NCBI GenBank assembly: GCA_964420395.1
Contig: CAYQTJ010000024.1
Location: 1 to 28,582 of the forward strand
DNA from: CAVSZB01 sp964420395
GTDB lineage: Bacteria > Krumholzibacteriota > Krumholzibacteriia > LZORAL124-64-63
DNA length: 28,582 nt
Reading direction: 5' to 3'
Below the pieces are notes generated by a model that did not search any database, was not told the DNA's origin, and saw nothing but the letters and a program-made list of their open reading frames with translations. The first letter of the stretch is position 1. Each line of letters begins with the position of its first letter. The translations under genes were made by a program, and so were the position numbers. Below, in pieces: positions 14,560 through 23,714 of the stretch.

Positions 14560-15564
14560 CTACAGCCCGATCGCCAGGGTCATCCGGTGGGTGGATCCGA
14601 GCTGCTCGTGGTCGGCCCAGGCGTAGCCGACGTCGATCCGGCTCTTGGGCAGCCGCACGCCGAAGCCCAGGGTCAGCCCGAGATCCGAATCCTGTTGGAA
14701 CAGGGTCTGGTAGCCCGCCCGCAGGGCGAACATCCGCTGCAGGGTCCACTCGGCCCCCAGGTTGAGGCTCTCCGTGTTGTCGTTCGGGTGCAGCGCGTCG
14801 ATCACGAACAGCAGCTCGCTGTCCTCGCTGAAGCGGTGCGGATAGCTCAGCCCCATCCGGAACAGGATCGGCACCGGGAATTCGCCCGTCAGCTGCTCGC
14901 CGGGGAGCGCGCTGTTGTCGCCGTAGACGTCGTCGTCGGCGTCGTAGAGGATCGACAGGTCGCCCCCGCCGAACCCCGCCCGCGTGCCCAGGTTCGCCAG
15001 GCTGAAGCCGAGCTGCATGCCGCGCTCCGAGAGCCGGTAGACCGTCCCCAGGCTCGCCGTCGTGGCGCTCAGGCCGGTGTGCCAGATGCGCTCGTGCACG
15101 TAGTTGAGCTGCAGGCCGACCGCGAAGCGGCTGGTGATCCGGCGCCCGAAGGCGAGGCCGATCGCGGTGTTGGACACGCTGTACTGCTCGCCGGTGCCGA
15201 GCGGCGCGGTCACCGTGCGCACGTCGATGTCGCCCGAGTTGAGGGCCGTCACGCTCGCGCAGAGATTGCCCAGCCGCCCGAGGGCGAACGAGCCCGCGAG
15301 GTAGTTGTAGCTGATGTCCGCGAACCAGTTGCTGTGCGTGAGGGTGAGCGCGGGGCGCTCGAGGGTCCCCACCACCCCCGGGTTGAACCAGACCGATTCG
15401 ATGCCCCCGGGCAGGGCCACCCCGGCGTTGCCCATGCCCGCGTGGCGCGCCCCGGGCTCGATGCCCAGGAACTGCCCGATGGTGGTCCCGGTCTTCGTCT
15501 GGGCGGAGGCCGCCCCGGCCGCCAGCACCGCCACCAGGAGGATCGTCGCCGCGAGTCGTCTCAT
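14560..15564 (-). CDS. PorV/PorQ-family outer-membrane beta-barrel protein
   Basis: A 334-residue protein with signal peptide MRRLAATILLVAVLAAGAASA. It starts with the PorV/PorQ-like segment GQFLGIEPGARHAGMGNAGVAL (about 31-52) and the conserved SVWFNPGVVGTL (57-68), then amphipathic strands through to the C-terminal MTLAIGL. PorV is the outer-membrane shuttle of the type IX secretion system in Bacteroidota; related proteins are common in FCB-type genomes even where that system is unproven. It lies 14 bp after the 1130-residue surface protein gene and 36 bp before the glucanase gene. This suggests it serves export or surface display of the FlgD-tailed proteins encoded beside it. The ATG at 15564 is preceded by GGAGAG. 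Confidence 0.85.
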   Translation of the reverse strand: MRRLAATILLVAVLAAGAASAQTKTGTTIGQFLGIEPGARHAGMGNAGVALPGGIESVWFNPGVVGTLERPALTLTHSNWFADISYNYLAGSFALGRLGNLCASVTALNSGDIDVRTVTAPLGTGEQYSVSNTAIGLAFGRRITSRFAVGLQLNYVHERIWHTGLSATTASLGTVYRLSERGMQLGFSLANLGTRAGFGGGDLSILYDADDDVYGDNSALPGEQLTGEFPVPILFRMGLSYPHRFSEDSELLFVIDALHPNDNTESLNLGAEWTLQRMFALRAGYQTLFQQDSDLGLTLGFGVRLPKSRIDVGYAWADHEQLGSTHRMTLAIGL

Positions 15565-15578
15565 GCCGCTCTCCACGC

Positions 15579-18500
15579 TCACTTGATGACGGCGAACTTG
15601 CCGGTACGCGAACCGAGCGAGCCGCTCTCGACGTGGTAGATGTACAACCCCGGCGCGAGGTCGAGATTGTCCTTGGTGCGCAGGTTCCACGGCTCGTAGC
15701 CCGCGGCCTCGCCCCCCTCGTTCGGAGCCTGCGCGCCGAGGTCCCCGTGCCGGAGGGTCTGCACCAGCTCGCCGCGCACCGTGTAGATCCGGATCGTGCA
15801 GCGGGCCGGCAGGCCGCGGAACTCGAGCCGCCGCTCGCCGCGACCGGAGACCGCGAAGCGCTCCGGCTCGAAGCTGGCCGAGCCGACGTACGGGTTCGGC
15901 ACCACGTACGGCGCGAAGTCGACCTTCGCCTCGGCCGGATCGACCGCCTCGCCGCGCGCCGTGAACGTGAAGACGTCCTCCTCGCCGAACGGACGCTTCA
16001 GGAAGATGTCGATCACGTCGCCCGCGGCCGGCGGCCGGATCGCGGCGCCGTCGAAGCCGCTGAACCGGACCCGCCAGGTCGACTTCGGAATGCCCGGCTC
16101 TCCCGGCACGTAGGTCACGATGTCGATCTGCTCGCCGCTGCGGCTGAGCGTGCCGTCGCGGAGCGTGCCGTCGTCGTTCCCGTCCCGGAAGCGGAAGTCG
16201 AGCTGCCGGTCCCCCTCCGGGGTGTGCGCGATCACCCTGAACTTCGCCGGCACCGGCAGGGGCGGCCACTGCCCGCCGTAGGCGACCGAGGTATCCTCGT
16301 ACGCGTCCGAGAAGACGATGCTGATGTCGTCGGGATAGCCGGGACGCCGCAGGTTGAAGTTCAGGTCCGAGAAGATCTGGCTGACGCTGACCCGGACGTT
16401 CGTGGGGCTGCCGGGGCGCACGCCCGTGAGGCTCTGGTCGATGGTCACCGAGTCCGACATGCTGATGACCGGCAGGAGGCCGCCGCCGACCGCCCCGATC
16501 CCCTGGCCGCGGAAGTCGCGTCCGTTCTCGAACAGGACGCGCGGCGGGACCTCGGTCGTGTCGGTGAGCGAGTAGCCGGAGGCCCGGATGCTGTCGGGGT
16601 GCGGCGCGCTGAAGCCGATCCGGTAGACGTGGCCGTCCGCGACCAGGCTCGAATTGACCACCTGCACCGCCACCGACCCGCGGCCGCGGCCGGCGACGTG
16701 GCGGGCGGTGTCGACCGCGGCCGCCCGGAAGCCGGCCGCCCGCGGGTTCGGCCGGACCCGCACGACGTTCGGCGGCAGCACCACGCCGCCGCGCGGCGTG
16801 CGGTTCACGGCGAGGTCGTTCTCGGACGGCGGGAAGTTCAGGGGCGGATCGGCGCCGTAGTCGTAGGCGCAGACGCCGTAGTAGTACTCCTGCCCGTTCG
16901 TCACGCTGTAGTCGGTCCACTGGTGCGCGATGCCGCTCTCCGTGCCGAGGTAGTAGGCCACCCCCTCGACGGTCTGCGTGGAGAACCCGCTCACGCCGTC
17001 GATCAGGTCGAACTGCGCGATCGGGCGGCCGTTGTAGATCGGCCCCGACCCGGTGCCGGTGAAGATCACCTGGGGATCGCGGAAATCGGGCTCGGTGGAG
17101 CGATAGATCCGGTAGCCCTCGAAGTCCATCTGGCCGGTCACCGGGTCGATGGCCTGCTCCGCGACGTCGTCCCACGAGAGCCGCACGAAGCCGTCGCCCG
17201 ACTCGGCGGTCACGGTCGGCTCGGTCGGCGGCACGGCGAACCGGTAGTTGGCGTTGTAGATCGTCTGCACGGTCTGCACGGTGCGCCGCAGTTCGGACAG
17301 GTCGGCCCCGTAGGCCAGGGCCAGGCTGAAGCGCTCGGTCTGCCCCGCGCGCAGCGTGAACGGCCCGGAGGCGAACAGGAAGGCGATGTTGTAGTTGGAG
17401 GCGAGGCCCGGCCCGAAGCGGACGTTCGGATCGGGGTTCGAGAACTGGTCGTACAGGTCGTGCGGCCAGTCCTTGCCCCCCTCGGGGAAGAACAGGATGC
17501 CGTCGACCGGTGCCCCCTCGTTGCCCTGCCCCGGCACGATCCGGTTGATCTTGAACCCGGTCAGGCCGATCTGGTCCGACTCGTTCAGGTCGGTGCGGTC
17601 GAAGCTCGGCTCGCCGGCCGTCGGGATGCCGTCGCCCTCGCCCTCGTCGGGGTTCTCGGGATCGAACCTGCCGTCGGCGCCGACGTCGTGCACCTCCGCC
17701 ACCCAATCCATGTCCTCGTCGCCGGTCCACCAGCGGCCCGCGATCGCGGCCGGCCGCTCCGCGATCGGCCCGTAGGCGGCGACGAAGCGGGCCACGTCGT
17801 AGCGCCCCTCCGCGGCGGCCACGATGTTCTCCAGCCCCTCGATCAGTTCGCCCGGCCCGCCGTCGCGCACTTCGTTGGTCATGCCGTCCTGGTCGTTGTC
17901 GATCAGGTCGAGCGGGTTGCCGGGGGTCTCCAGATAGGCGTAGCCGAGGTAGCCGGTGCGGCTGCAGCCGCTGCTCAGGTCGCGGCCGTGCCCCTTGAGG
18001 TCCCAGGTGTAGACGAGGTTGATGATCTGGTCGTTCAGCGGATTGGTGCGGTCGAAGAAGGCGTTGTCGTCGTCGGACTCGTAGATGCCGTCGCACGACA
18101 GCGCGGAGCCGCCCACGCCGGAGTCCATGTAGAGGCCGAAGACGATGTTGTCGTTGTAGTCGGTCGTGCTCTCGTTGGTGATGTCGTAGTGCCAGAAGAC
18201 GACGTTGCGCGCCTGCGGGTTGGCCCACTGGAAGCCGCGCACCTCGATGCGCAGCCCCAGTCCGAGGCGCGTGGTGTCGCGGCTGTCGGGGCGGAAGTCC
18301 CAGGCGTCGTAGGCCTGGTCGTCCATGACCATGTAGCTCTCCTGGTCCGCCACGACCTGCTTGCCGAAGTAGCCGTTCCAGCTGCCCGGCCAGCCCGGAT
18401 CGTCGGGATCGTCGAGCCGATCGGGCCAGCGGTCGGGCCAGGTCCGCGGGTCGCTGCTGACGGCCGGCGAGCGGGCCGCGTTGAGGGCCGGATCGGCCTG

Positions 18501-18971
18501 GAAGTAGCCGGGCCGCGGCTCGAAGCGCATCTGCCGGTTCGAGGTGGCGCTGACGGCCTGCCGCTCGCGAAAGCCGGTCTCCATGATCGTGGCTTCCTGG
18601 CCGTTGCGCTGCATGACCCGCGCGAGCACGAACGGCGTGATGCCGTCGCTGTAGTTCATCCCGGTGCCCTTGGGCACCTCCACGGAGTGGAAGACGCTCA
18701 GGTCCACGTTCCCGGGATCGGGGGGGTAGTCCCCGACCATGCCGTAGTTCCAGAAGATCGTGCGCACGTTGCTGGCGTCGTGCAGCCCGGAGCGCTCCGC
18801 GTCCAGGCGGCCCCGCTGCTCCGGCGGGACGGGGGTCGGCACGCCGGCCGACACGATCCGCCAGGCCGCCGCCGACAGCAGGAGCGCCCAGCCCGCCGCG
18901 GCGAGCCGCATCCGCCGCCCCGCGCGCGCCGCCGGGGCTCCGACTGCCTGTCCGCGATCGCTCCCGCGCAT
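15579..18971 (-). CDS. Large secreted FN3/FlgD-tailed surface protein, receptor partner
   Basis: A 1130-residue exported protein. The ATG at 18971 is only 2 bp after the receptor stop, with GGGAGG inside the receptor's last codons. The signal peptide is Arg-rich, with RMRLAAAGWALLLSAAAW at about 20-37. Residues about 200-330 have repeated aromatic strands (GLRIEVRGFQW, VVFWHYDITNEST, GLYMDSGVGGSAL). DNDQDGMTNE near residue 360 is a calcium-loop-like motif. An FN3-like domain lies at about 585-690 (FVRLSWDDVAE, FEGYRIYRST). The last 110 residues (PNPYVGSASF, IRIYTVRGELVQTL, APGLYIYHVESG) are the FlgD-like type-A domain also seen on the glucanase and CBM9 protein. Proteins of this build commonly sit between a TonB-dependent receptor and a PorV-like gene in these lineages; the function is unknown. 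A SusD-like role in substrate capture is speculation. Confidence 0.82.
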   Translation of the reverse strand: MRGSDRGQAVGAPAARAGRRMRLAAAGWALLLSAAAWRIVSAGVPTPVPPEQRGRLDAERSGLHDASNVRTIFWNYGMVGDYPPDPGNVDLSVFHSVEVPKGTGMNYSDGITPFVLARVMQRNGQEATIMETGFRERQAVSATSNRQMRFEPRPGYFQADPALNAARSPAVSSDPRTWPDRWPDRLDDPDDPGWPGSWNGYFGKQVVADQESYMVMDDQAYDAWDFRPDSRDTTRLGLGLRIEVRGFQWANPQARNVVFWHYDITNESTTDYNDNIVFGLYMDSGVGGSALSCDGIYESDDDNAFFDRTNPLNDQIINLVYTWDLKGHGRDLSSGCSRTGYLGYAYLETPGNPLDLIDNDQDGMTNEVRDGGPGELIEGLENIVAAAEGRYDVARFVAAYGPIAERPAAIAGRWWTGDEDMDWVAEVHDVGADGRFDPENPDEGEGDGIPTAGEPSFDRTDLNESDQIGLTGFKINRIVPGQGNEGAPVDGILFFPEGGKDWPHDLYDQFSNPDPNVRFGPGLASNYNIAFLFASGPFTLRAGQTERFSLALAYGADLSELRRTVQTVQTIYNANYRFAVPPTEPTVTAESGDGFVRLSWDDVAEQAIDPVTGQMDFEGYRIYRSTEPDFRDPQVIFTGTGSGPIYNGRPIAQFDLIDGVSGFSTQTVEGVAYYLGTESGIAHQWTDYSVTNGQEYYYGVCAYDYGADPPLNFPPSENDLAVNRTPRGGVVLPPNVVRVRPNPRAAGFRAAAVDTARHVAGRGRGSVAVQVVNSSLVADGHVYRIGFSAPHPDSIRASGYSLTDTTEVPPRVLFENGRDFRGQGIGAVGGGLLPVISMSDSVTIDQSLTGVRPGSPTNVRVSVSQIFSDLNFNLRRPGYPDDISIVFSDAYEDTSVAYGGQWPPLPVPAKFRVIAHTPEGDRQLDFRFRDGNDDGTLRDGTLSRSGEQIDIVTYVPGEPGIPKSTWRVRFSGFDGAAIRPPAAGDVIDIFLKRPFGEEDVFTFTARGEAVDPAEAKVDFAPYVVPNPYVGSASFEPERFAVSGRGERRLEFRGLPARCTIRIYTVRGELVQTLRHGDLGAQAPNEGGEAAGYEPWNLRTKDNLDLAPGLYIYHVESGSLGSRTGKFAVIK

Positions 18972-18973
18972 CT

Positions 18974-21643
18974 CTACAGACCTCCCGAGCCGAGGCGGAA
19001 GCCGATCTCGATCCGGCGCGGCGGGTTGAAGCGCCCCGGATCCTGCAGCGCGGCCCAGTCGGTCGTCGGGAACCGCGAGTAGTAGGGGCTCCCGGTGCTG
19101 CTGAAGACCGAGCCGTTGAAGTAGCGGCTGTCGAAGACGTTGAACACCCGCACGAACGCCTGGAGGTTGTCCGTCACCCGCGGCAGCGACTTCTCCAGCC
19201 GCAGGTCGAGCAGCGCCCCGGTCGGCTTGCGGCCCGAGTTGGCCTCGAGTCCCTGGCCGAACCCGGCGTCGAGCGCCGGCGTGTACGGCTGCCCGCTCGC
19301 CACGCGCAGCACGGCGCTGGCCGTGTAGTCGCCGGGGCGGGACAGGGCGACGGTCATGTTCAAGGTGTGGCGCTGGTCCCAGTTGAACGGCAGCAGCCGC
19401 GGCCGGGGGTCCTCGCCGGCGGAGGCGCGCACGGCGGTCTCGCGCGGGTCGCTCGAGTTGCCGGTCGCCTGCTGCCAGGTGTAGTCGAGGGCGATGCTCG
19501 CCGGGCCGAGCTTGCGGTGGTCGAGCGAGAGGGTGACGCCGAAGACGTTGCCGAAGTCGACGTTGGTCAGGCGCGGGTACTGGGCGTCGTTGTAGGTGTC
19601 GATGAACTCGACGCCGAGCAGGTCGCGGATGTCCTTGTAGAAGACCGTGAGGTCGGCCCCGAGGTCGGCGGTCAGGGAGTGCTTGTAGCCGATCTCGTAC
19701 TGGATGGTCTGCTCCGGCCTGACGTCGGGATTGCCCAGCGTGGCCGGCAGCACGCCGGCCTGGAGGTTGTAGAGCACGTCGTAGTCGGCGTTGGTGAACA
19801 TGTCGTTGATCGACGGGAACTGGCGGAAATGGCCGTAGGCGAAGTGCACGGCCGCCCGGTCCTCGATCGGATAGGCGACCCCCAGCCGCGGCGACAGCGC
19901 CGTCTTCACGCTCGTCGGCACCGGCTCGGACAGCGGCTGGTCCGCGATGGCGTTGGCCGGATTGGCCAGGTCGCTCGGCAGCGTCGCGCGCGCGTCCATG
20001 TAGTCGAACCGCAGGCCGGCCCGCACCGTGAGGTCCTTCCACTCCATCTGGTCCTGTGCGAACAGGGCGGCGCTGACCGGGTGGTAGGTGCGCGGGGCCG
20101 GGAAGTCGGGCGGAGCGTCGATGAAGCGGAGCAGGCTGTCCACTCCGGCCACGGAGCGGAAGCCGAGGTAGCCCGGGGTGCCGAACTTCACGCTCGGCAG
20201 CTCCAGTTCGCCCCCGACCTTGACGAGGTGCACCGGGGTCACCTGGCTGGTGAGCGAGGTCTTGAGCAGCAGCGCGTTCGTCTTCTGCAGGAAGCGGCCG
20301 GTGTCGACCCCCTCGATGATCGCGCCGCGCTCGTAGTTCGGGGTGCCCTGGGGCGGCCCCGCCGCGTCGTAACGGGGGTCGTAGACATCCTCGTACGCGT
20401 AGTCGGTGTAGTCCACGTAGTTCTGGCGCGCGCTGAAATTGAGGAAGGTGTCCTTGTCGAGCGTCCGCGTCAGGTCGAGGCCGTGCGAGATCGTGAAGGT
20501 CTTCTGCTGCGTCTGGCCGTCGGGGACGAACCGGAAGGCGAAGTTGCCCCGCCGGCCCTCGCTGCTCTCCAGGATGGCCTGGTAGTTCAGCTTCAGGTTC
20601 GCGAAGTGGGAGTTCGTCAGCTTGGCAACTCCCGACCACGACCTCGTGTAGCCCAGCGCGACGCTCTCGCCGTCCCCCGTGGGGCGCAGTTCGCCGGTCC
20701 CGAGGTCGGACCGGTCCGTCGGCAGGAAGGTGCGATCGACGCGGATGTAGTCGTCGGCGACGTAGCGCCGGCCGCTGAGCAGGAACAGAGTGTCGCGGAT
20801 GGGCAGCGGGCCGCCCACGCTGAGCTGGTAGTTCTGCGTCGCGGCGGGCCGGAAGGTGTCGTCGGTGAGGCGCCGCTCCTCGCCGCCCGGGAACAGGGCG
20901 CCCCCCGAGAAGACCTCCCCGCTCCACTCGAGGGTCTCGGTCCCCTGCTTCAGGACGGCGTTCACGACGCCGCTCATCGCCTGGCCGTACTCTGCGTCGA
21001 AGGTGCCGCTGATGACCTGGACCTCCTGCAGCAGCGAACGGTCCAGGTTCAGCATCGGCTTGTTGCTGTAGGAGTTGTTCATGCTGACGCCGTCGACCTG
21101 GTACTGCACCTCGCCCTCGCGGCCGCCGCGGAAGTGCCCCTTCACGACGCCGGCCTGCAGGTTGACGACGTCCTCGAGGTTCTGCACCGGCAGCTGCTGG
21201 ATCTCCTCGGTGGTCAGCGTCGTGCTGGTGCTGGTGACGCTGATGTCGACCGGCGGGCGCTCGGCGACGACCACCACCTCGGCGGCGGTGACCGTGACCT
21301 CGGCGAGCACCGCGTCGAGCTTGGTGGTCTGGTCGGCCGAGATGACGACGCCCTGCACCCGCTTCGGGCCGAAGCCCATGCGGCTGAACGTGACCTCGTA
21401 GGTCCCCGACGGGATGTTCAGGACGCTGTAGCTGCCGTCGGCTTGCGAGTAGGCGCCCAGCTTCGTCCCCCCCACGCGCACCGTGGCGGCCTCCACCGGC
21501 TGCTTCTTCGCGTCGAGGACGCGTCCGGACAGCTTGCCGGTGGTGCCCGCCGGCGCCCGGCCCGGAGCCAGCAGCACCAGGAGGGCCAGCGCGGCCGCGG
21601 CCCGCAGGGCCATCGACGAACCGATGCGGCTAAGGCCGTTCAC
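18974..21643 (-). CDS. TonB-dependent outer-membrane receptor with carboxypeptidase-regulatory-like N-domain
   Basis: An 889-residue outer-membrane transporter, energised by TonB, probably for oligosaccharides given its neighbours. The start chosen is the GTG at 21643, nine bases after GGGAAGGA. A signal peptide follows (ALRAAAALALLVLLAPGRAPA, about 12-32). Residues 36-118 are a carboxypeptidase-regulatory-like/CNA-B fold (GKLSGRVLDAKKQPVEAATV, DGSYSVLNIPSGTYEVTFSR), as in SusC-type receptors. The plug covers about 140-255 (EEIQQLPVQNLEDVVNLQAG, VQYQVDGVSMNN, VISGTFDAEYGQAMSGVVNA). The rest is beta-barrel, ending RRIEIGFRLGSGGL. No SusD lipoprotein gene is next to it. Longer starts up to 21733 exist but lack a ribosome site and encode low-complexity sequence. 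Confidence 0.9.
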   Translation of the reverse strand: MNGLSRIGSSMALRAAAALALLVLLAPGRAPAGTTGKLSGRVLDAKKQPVEAATVRVGGTKLGAYSQADGSYSVLNIPSGTYEVTFSRMGFGPKRVQGVVISADQTTKLDAVLAEVTVTAAEVVVVAERPPVDISVTSTSTTLTTEEIQQLPVQNLEDVVNLQAGVVKGHFRGGREGEVQYQVDGVSMNNSYSNKPMLNLDRSLLQEVQVISGTFDAEYGQAMSGVVNAVLKQGTETLEWSGEVFSGGALFPGGEERRLTDDTFRPAATQNYQLSVGGPLPIRDTLFLLSGRRYVADDYIRVDRTFLPTDRSDLGTGELRPTGDGESVALGYTRSWSGVAKLTNSHFANLKLNYQAILESSEGRRGNFAFRFVPDGQTQQKTFTISHGLDLTRTLDKDTFLNFSARQNYVDYTDYAYEDVYDPRYDAAGPPQGTPNYERGAIIEGVDTGRFLQKTNALLLKTSLTSQVTPVHLVKVGGELELPSVKFGTPGYLGFRSVAGVDSLLRFIDAPPDFPAPRTYHPVSAALFAQDQMEWKDLTVRAGLRFDYMDARATLPSDLANPANAIADQPLSEPVPTSVKTALSPRLGVAYPIEDRAAVHFAYGHFRQFPSINDMFTNADYDVLYNLQAGVLPATLGNPDVRPEQTIQYEIGYKHSLTADLGADLTVFYKDIRDLLGVEFIDTYNDAQYPRLTNVDFGNVFGVTLSLDHRKLGPASIALDYTWQQATGNSSDPRETAVRASAGEDPRPRLLPFNWDQRHTLNMTVALSRPGDYTASAVLRVASGQPYTPALDAGFGQGLEANSGRKPTGALLDLRLEKSLPRVTDNLQAFVRVFNVFDSRYFNGSVFSSTGSPYYSRFPTTDWAALQDPGRFNPPRRIEIGFRLGSGGL

Positions 21644-21652
21644 GATACGGCA

Positions 21653-21660
21653 TCCTTCCC
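21653..21660 (-). promoter_or_regulatory. Ribosome binding site fixing the receptor's GTG start
   Basis: GGGAAGGA on the minus strand, nine bases before GTG 21643. The ATG at 21613, directly before the hydrophobic core, has no such site. Confidence 0.55.
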
Positions 21661-21740
21661 GGTTCGACCCTTCGCCGCGGCCGGAGCGTCGGAGGTCGCC
21701 CGCCCCTCTCGCGCCGGCCACGGCGACGGTCATCAGGCCG

Positions 21741-23654
21741 TCAGTCCAGCACGATCGTCTTGCCGGTCAGCACGGACCGCAACGCGCCGGTCTGCGGGTT
21801 CTCGAGCCGCAGGCGGTACAGGTAGACCCCCGCGCCCATCTTCCGGTCGCCGAACAGCGCGGCCTCGCGCTCGCCCGCCCCCTGCTCGCCGAGCGGACGC
21901 CGCTCCACGAGGCGACCGCGCAGGTCGTAGACCTCGAGGGTCACGCGGTTGAGCTCCGGCAGCGAGTAGCGGATCCGCGGCTCCAGCGACGGATTGGGAT
22001 AGCTCTGCGCCGAGCCGTAGAACTCGCCGCCGGAAGAGCCGCCCGAACCCGGCCCCACGCCGGTGGTGACCGCGGAGACGTAGCCCCACGGCGGGCAGCA
22101 GGTGTTGTCGTACTCCCTGAACCACCAGGTCTTCGTGCCGTAGCTGTCCTCGATCGGCAGGTAGGAGTCGCCGTCCAGCATGACCACGCCCAGGAAGAGC
22201 GGCCCGTGCACGTTGCCCGGCACGTAGCCGAAGTCGGTCAGGTCGACGGACAGCTCGGCCGTGTAGCCGGTGTCGACGGTGACGCCCAGGGTGTCTACCG
22301 TCGTCCCGGCCTTCGTCCGCAGCGTGAGCGCCGCCTTGCCGCCGGCGATCAGGTTCGCCAGGTAGCCCGAAGCCAGCGCGGTCCCGGTCGGGCTCACCTG
22401 GAAGCCGAGACGCTTCCCGCGCAGCGCGTGGTCGACCAGGTCGAGCGAGTCGATCTCGGTCACGTGCACGTAGAAGCCGTCCCAGCGGAACGGGTTCACG
22501 TGGTACTGCACGCACTCGTCGCGGACGTCGAAGCCGACGTACAGCCGGTCGCCCGCGACGAACATCTTGACGGTGGCGTCGCCCGGATCGACCACGAACG
22601 CCTCGCCGCCGTTCACGACCGGCTGCCACTGCCCGGCGCGATGCGGCCCCACGGCCGGGTAGGTGTCGCGCAGCGCCGCGTCGCCGTAGCGCATGTCGAA
22701 GGCGTAGACGTTCGGATCGCTCCAGACGGGATCGGTGAGGAAGCCGTCGACGACCGCCGTGGCGGTCAGCCGCGGGTAGACGACCTCCGGCAGCACGATC
22801 GGCACCGGCCCGGAGGCGGTGGTCACGTCCGGCCGGGACATCACCCGCATCTCGTTGTAGCCGGGAGCGTTGCCCCACGGGCCCTGCAGCCAGGTCCGGG
22901 TGGAGGAGAAGGCGGCGACGTTGTAGGGCCACCAGCCGTCGCAGTCGTAGATGGAGATGTTCCACTCGAAGGTGTCGCCCTCGGGCCGCGTGATGTCGTA
23001 CCCGACGGCGGCGCAGTCAAAGCGCATCTCGACGGTGTAGCCCTCGTCGGGCACGGCATCGCTGTTGGAGAGGCCGTGCACGACGGTGACCGCGTCCCAG
23101 GCCGCGATCGATGCCTCCGGGCGCGGCGCGCCCGGCAGGGTGTCGCCGAACTGGCCGATGAAGCGCGGCAGCTGGCCCGCGGGCTGCGGATCGTCCAGGT
23201 GGGGGTACCACCAGCCGTAGAAGTACTCCGCCGGCGGCTTGGGGATCCCGGCGCTGAGGTGGTCCTTCACGGCCATCAGCAGGCCGTCCAGCCGGTTGAA
23301 CTCCTTGGATCCGCCGACGCTCCTGTCGCGCAGGCGCACCCCGAGGTAGATCTGGTTGTCACGGGCCAGGAGCTTGATGACCGCGCGCGTGGAATCGAAC
23401 GCGGTCGGGTTGATGCTGGTCCCCTCGATCTTCCAGCCGCTGCCGGAGATGCCGGAGCTGATGCCGAACCGGATCAGCGTCGACTCCGCCTTCGCCCAGC
23501 CCGGCTCATTGAGCACGCCGTCGAGCGTGATCGCCGTGGGCGACACCCGCGCCCAGATCAGGTCTTCGCGCGGCATGCCTTCGTTCGCCAGGGCGGGGAG
23601 AACGGCGGCGAGCGCCAGCGCGGTCACGAACAGCGAGAACAGTCCCCTTCTCAT
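21741..23654 (-). CDS. Secreted protein with two CBM9-like domains and a FlgD-like C-terminal domain
   Basis: A 637-residue exported protein. The ATG at 23654 follows GGGAGG. The signal peptide is MRRGLFSLFVTALALAAVLPALA with cleavage before NEG. Two domains resemble family 9 carbohydrate-binding modules. The first (about 33-235) opens with SPTAITLDGVLNEPGWAKAE and has NQIYLGVRLRDRS. The second (about 262-510) has VVDGFLTDPVWSDPNVY, DRLYVGFDVRDECV and GYTAELSVDLTDFGY. The 'DG-x-L-x-(E/D)P-x-W' opening is the usual CBM9-like pattern. The last 90 residues form the FlgD-like/type-A domain (YPNPSLEPRIRYSL, LEVYDLRGRLVERR, GAGVYLYRLRL). A glycine/serine linker (GPGSGGSSGG) precedes it. No catalytic domain is visible. 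The likely role is surface binding of a polysaccharide, or a structural part of the uptake complex. Confidence 0.85.
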   Translation of the reverse strand: MRRGLFSLFVTALALAAVLPALANEGMPREDLIWARVSPTAITLDGVLNEPGWAKAESTLIRFGISSGISGSGWKIEGTSINPTAFDSTRAVIKLLARDNQIYLGVRLRDRSVGGSKEFNRLDGLLMAVKDHLSAGIPKPPAEYFYGWWYPHLDDPQPAGQLPRFIGQFGDTLPGAPRPEASIAAWDAVTVVHGLSNSDAVPDEGYTVEMRFDCAAVGYDITRPEGDTFEWNISIYDCDGWWPYNVAAFSSTRTWLQGPWGNAPGYNEMRVMSRPDVTTASGPVPIVLPEVVYPRLTATAVVDGFLTDPVWSDPNVYAFDMRYGDAALRDTYPAVGPHRAGQWQPVVNGGEAFVVDPGDATVKMFVAGDRLYVGFDVRDECVQYHVNPFRWDGFYVHVTEIDSLDLVDHALRGKRLGFQVSPTGTALASGYLANLIAGGKAALTLRTKAGTTVDTLGVTVDTGYTAELSVDLTDFGYVPGNVHGPLFLGVVMLDGDSYLPIEDSYGTKTWWFREYDNTCCPPWGYVSAVTTGVGPGSGGSSGGEFYGSAQSYPNPSLEPRIRYSLPELNRVTLEVYDLRGRLVERRPLGEQGAGEREAALFGDRKMGAGVYLYRLRLENPQTGALRSVLTGKTIVLD

Positions 23655-23714
23655 GATCGACCTCCCGATGCGAACCGAGGGGCAGCTCCTCTTCCCCCAC
23701 GACCACGATCCGAT

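Noticed and set aside
14560..18228. A 1220-residue protein ending in the PorV-like sequence
   Set aside because: Only the last 334 residues are protein-like; the rest is an out-of-frame reading of the surface protein gene. The true start is the ATG at 15564 with its signal peptide.
15633..19082. Plus-strand open frame of about 1150 codons opposite the large surface protein
   Set aside because: It is a shadow of the minus-strand gene, which has a signal peptide, FN3 domain and FlgD-like tail.
15579..20927. A single 1780-residue fusion of receptor-frame sequence with the 1130-residue surface protein
   Set aside because: The first 650 residues are an out-of-frame reading of the receptor gene. 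The ribosome site and signal peptide at 18971 define the true start.
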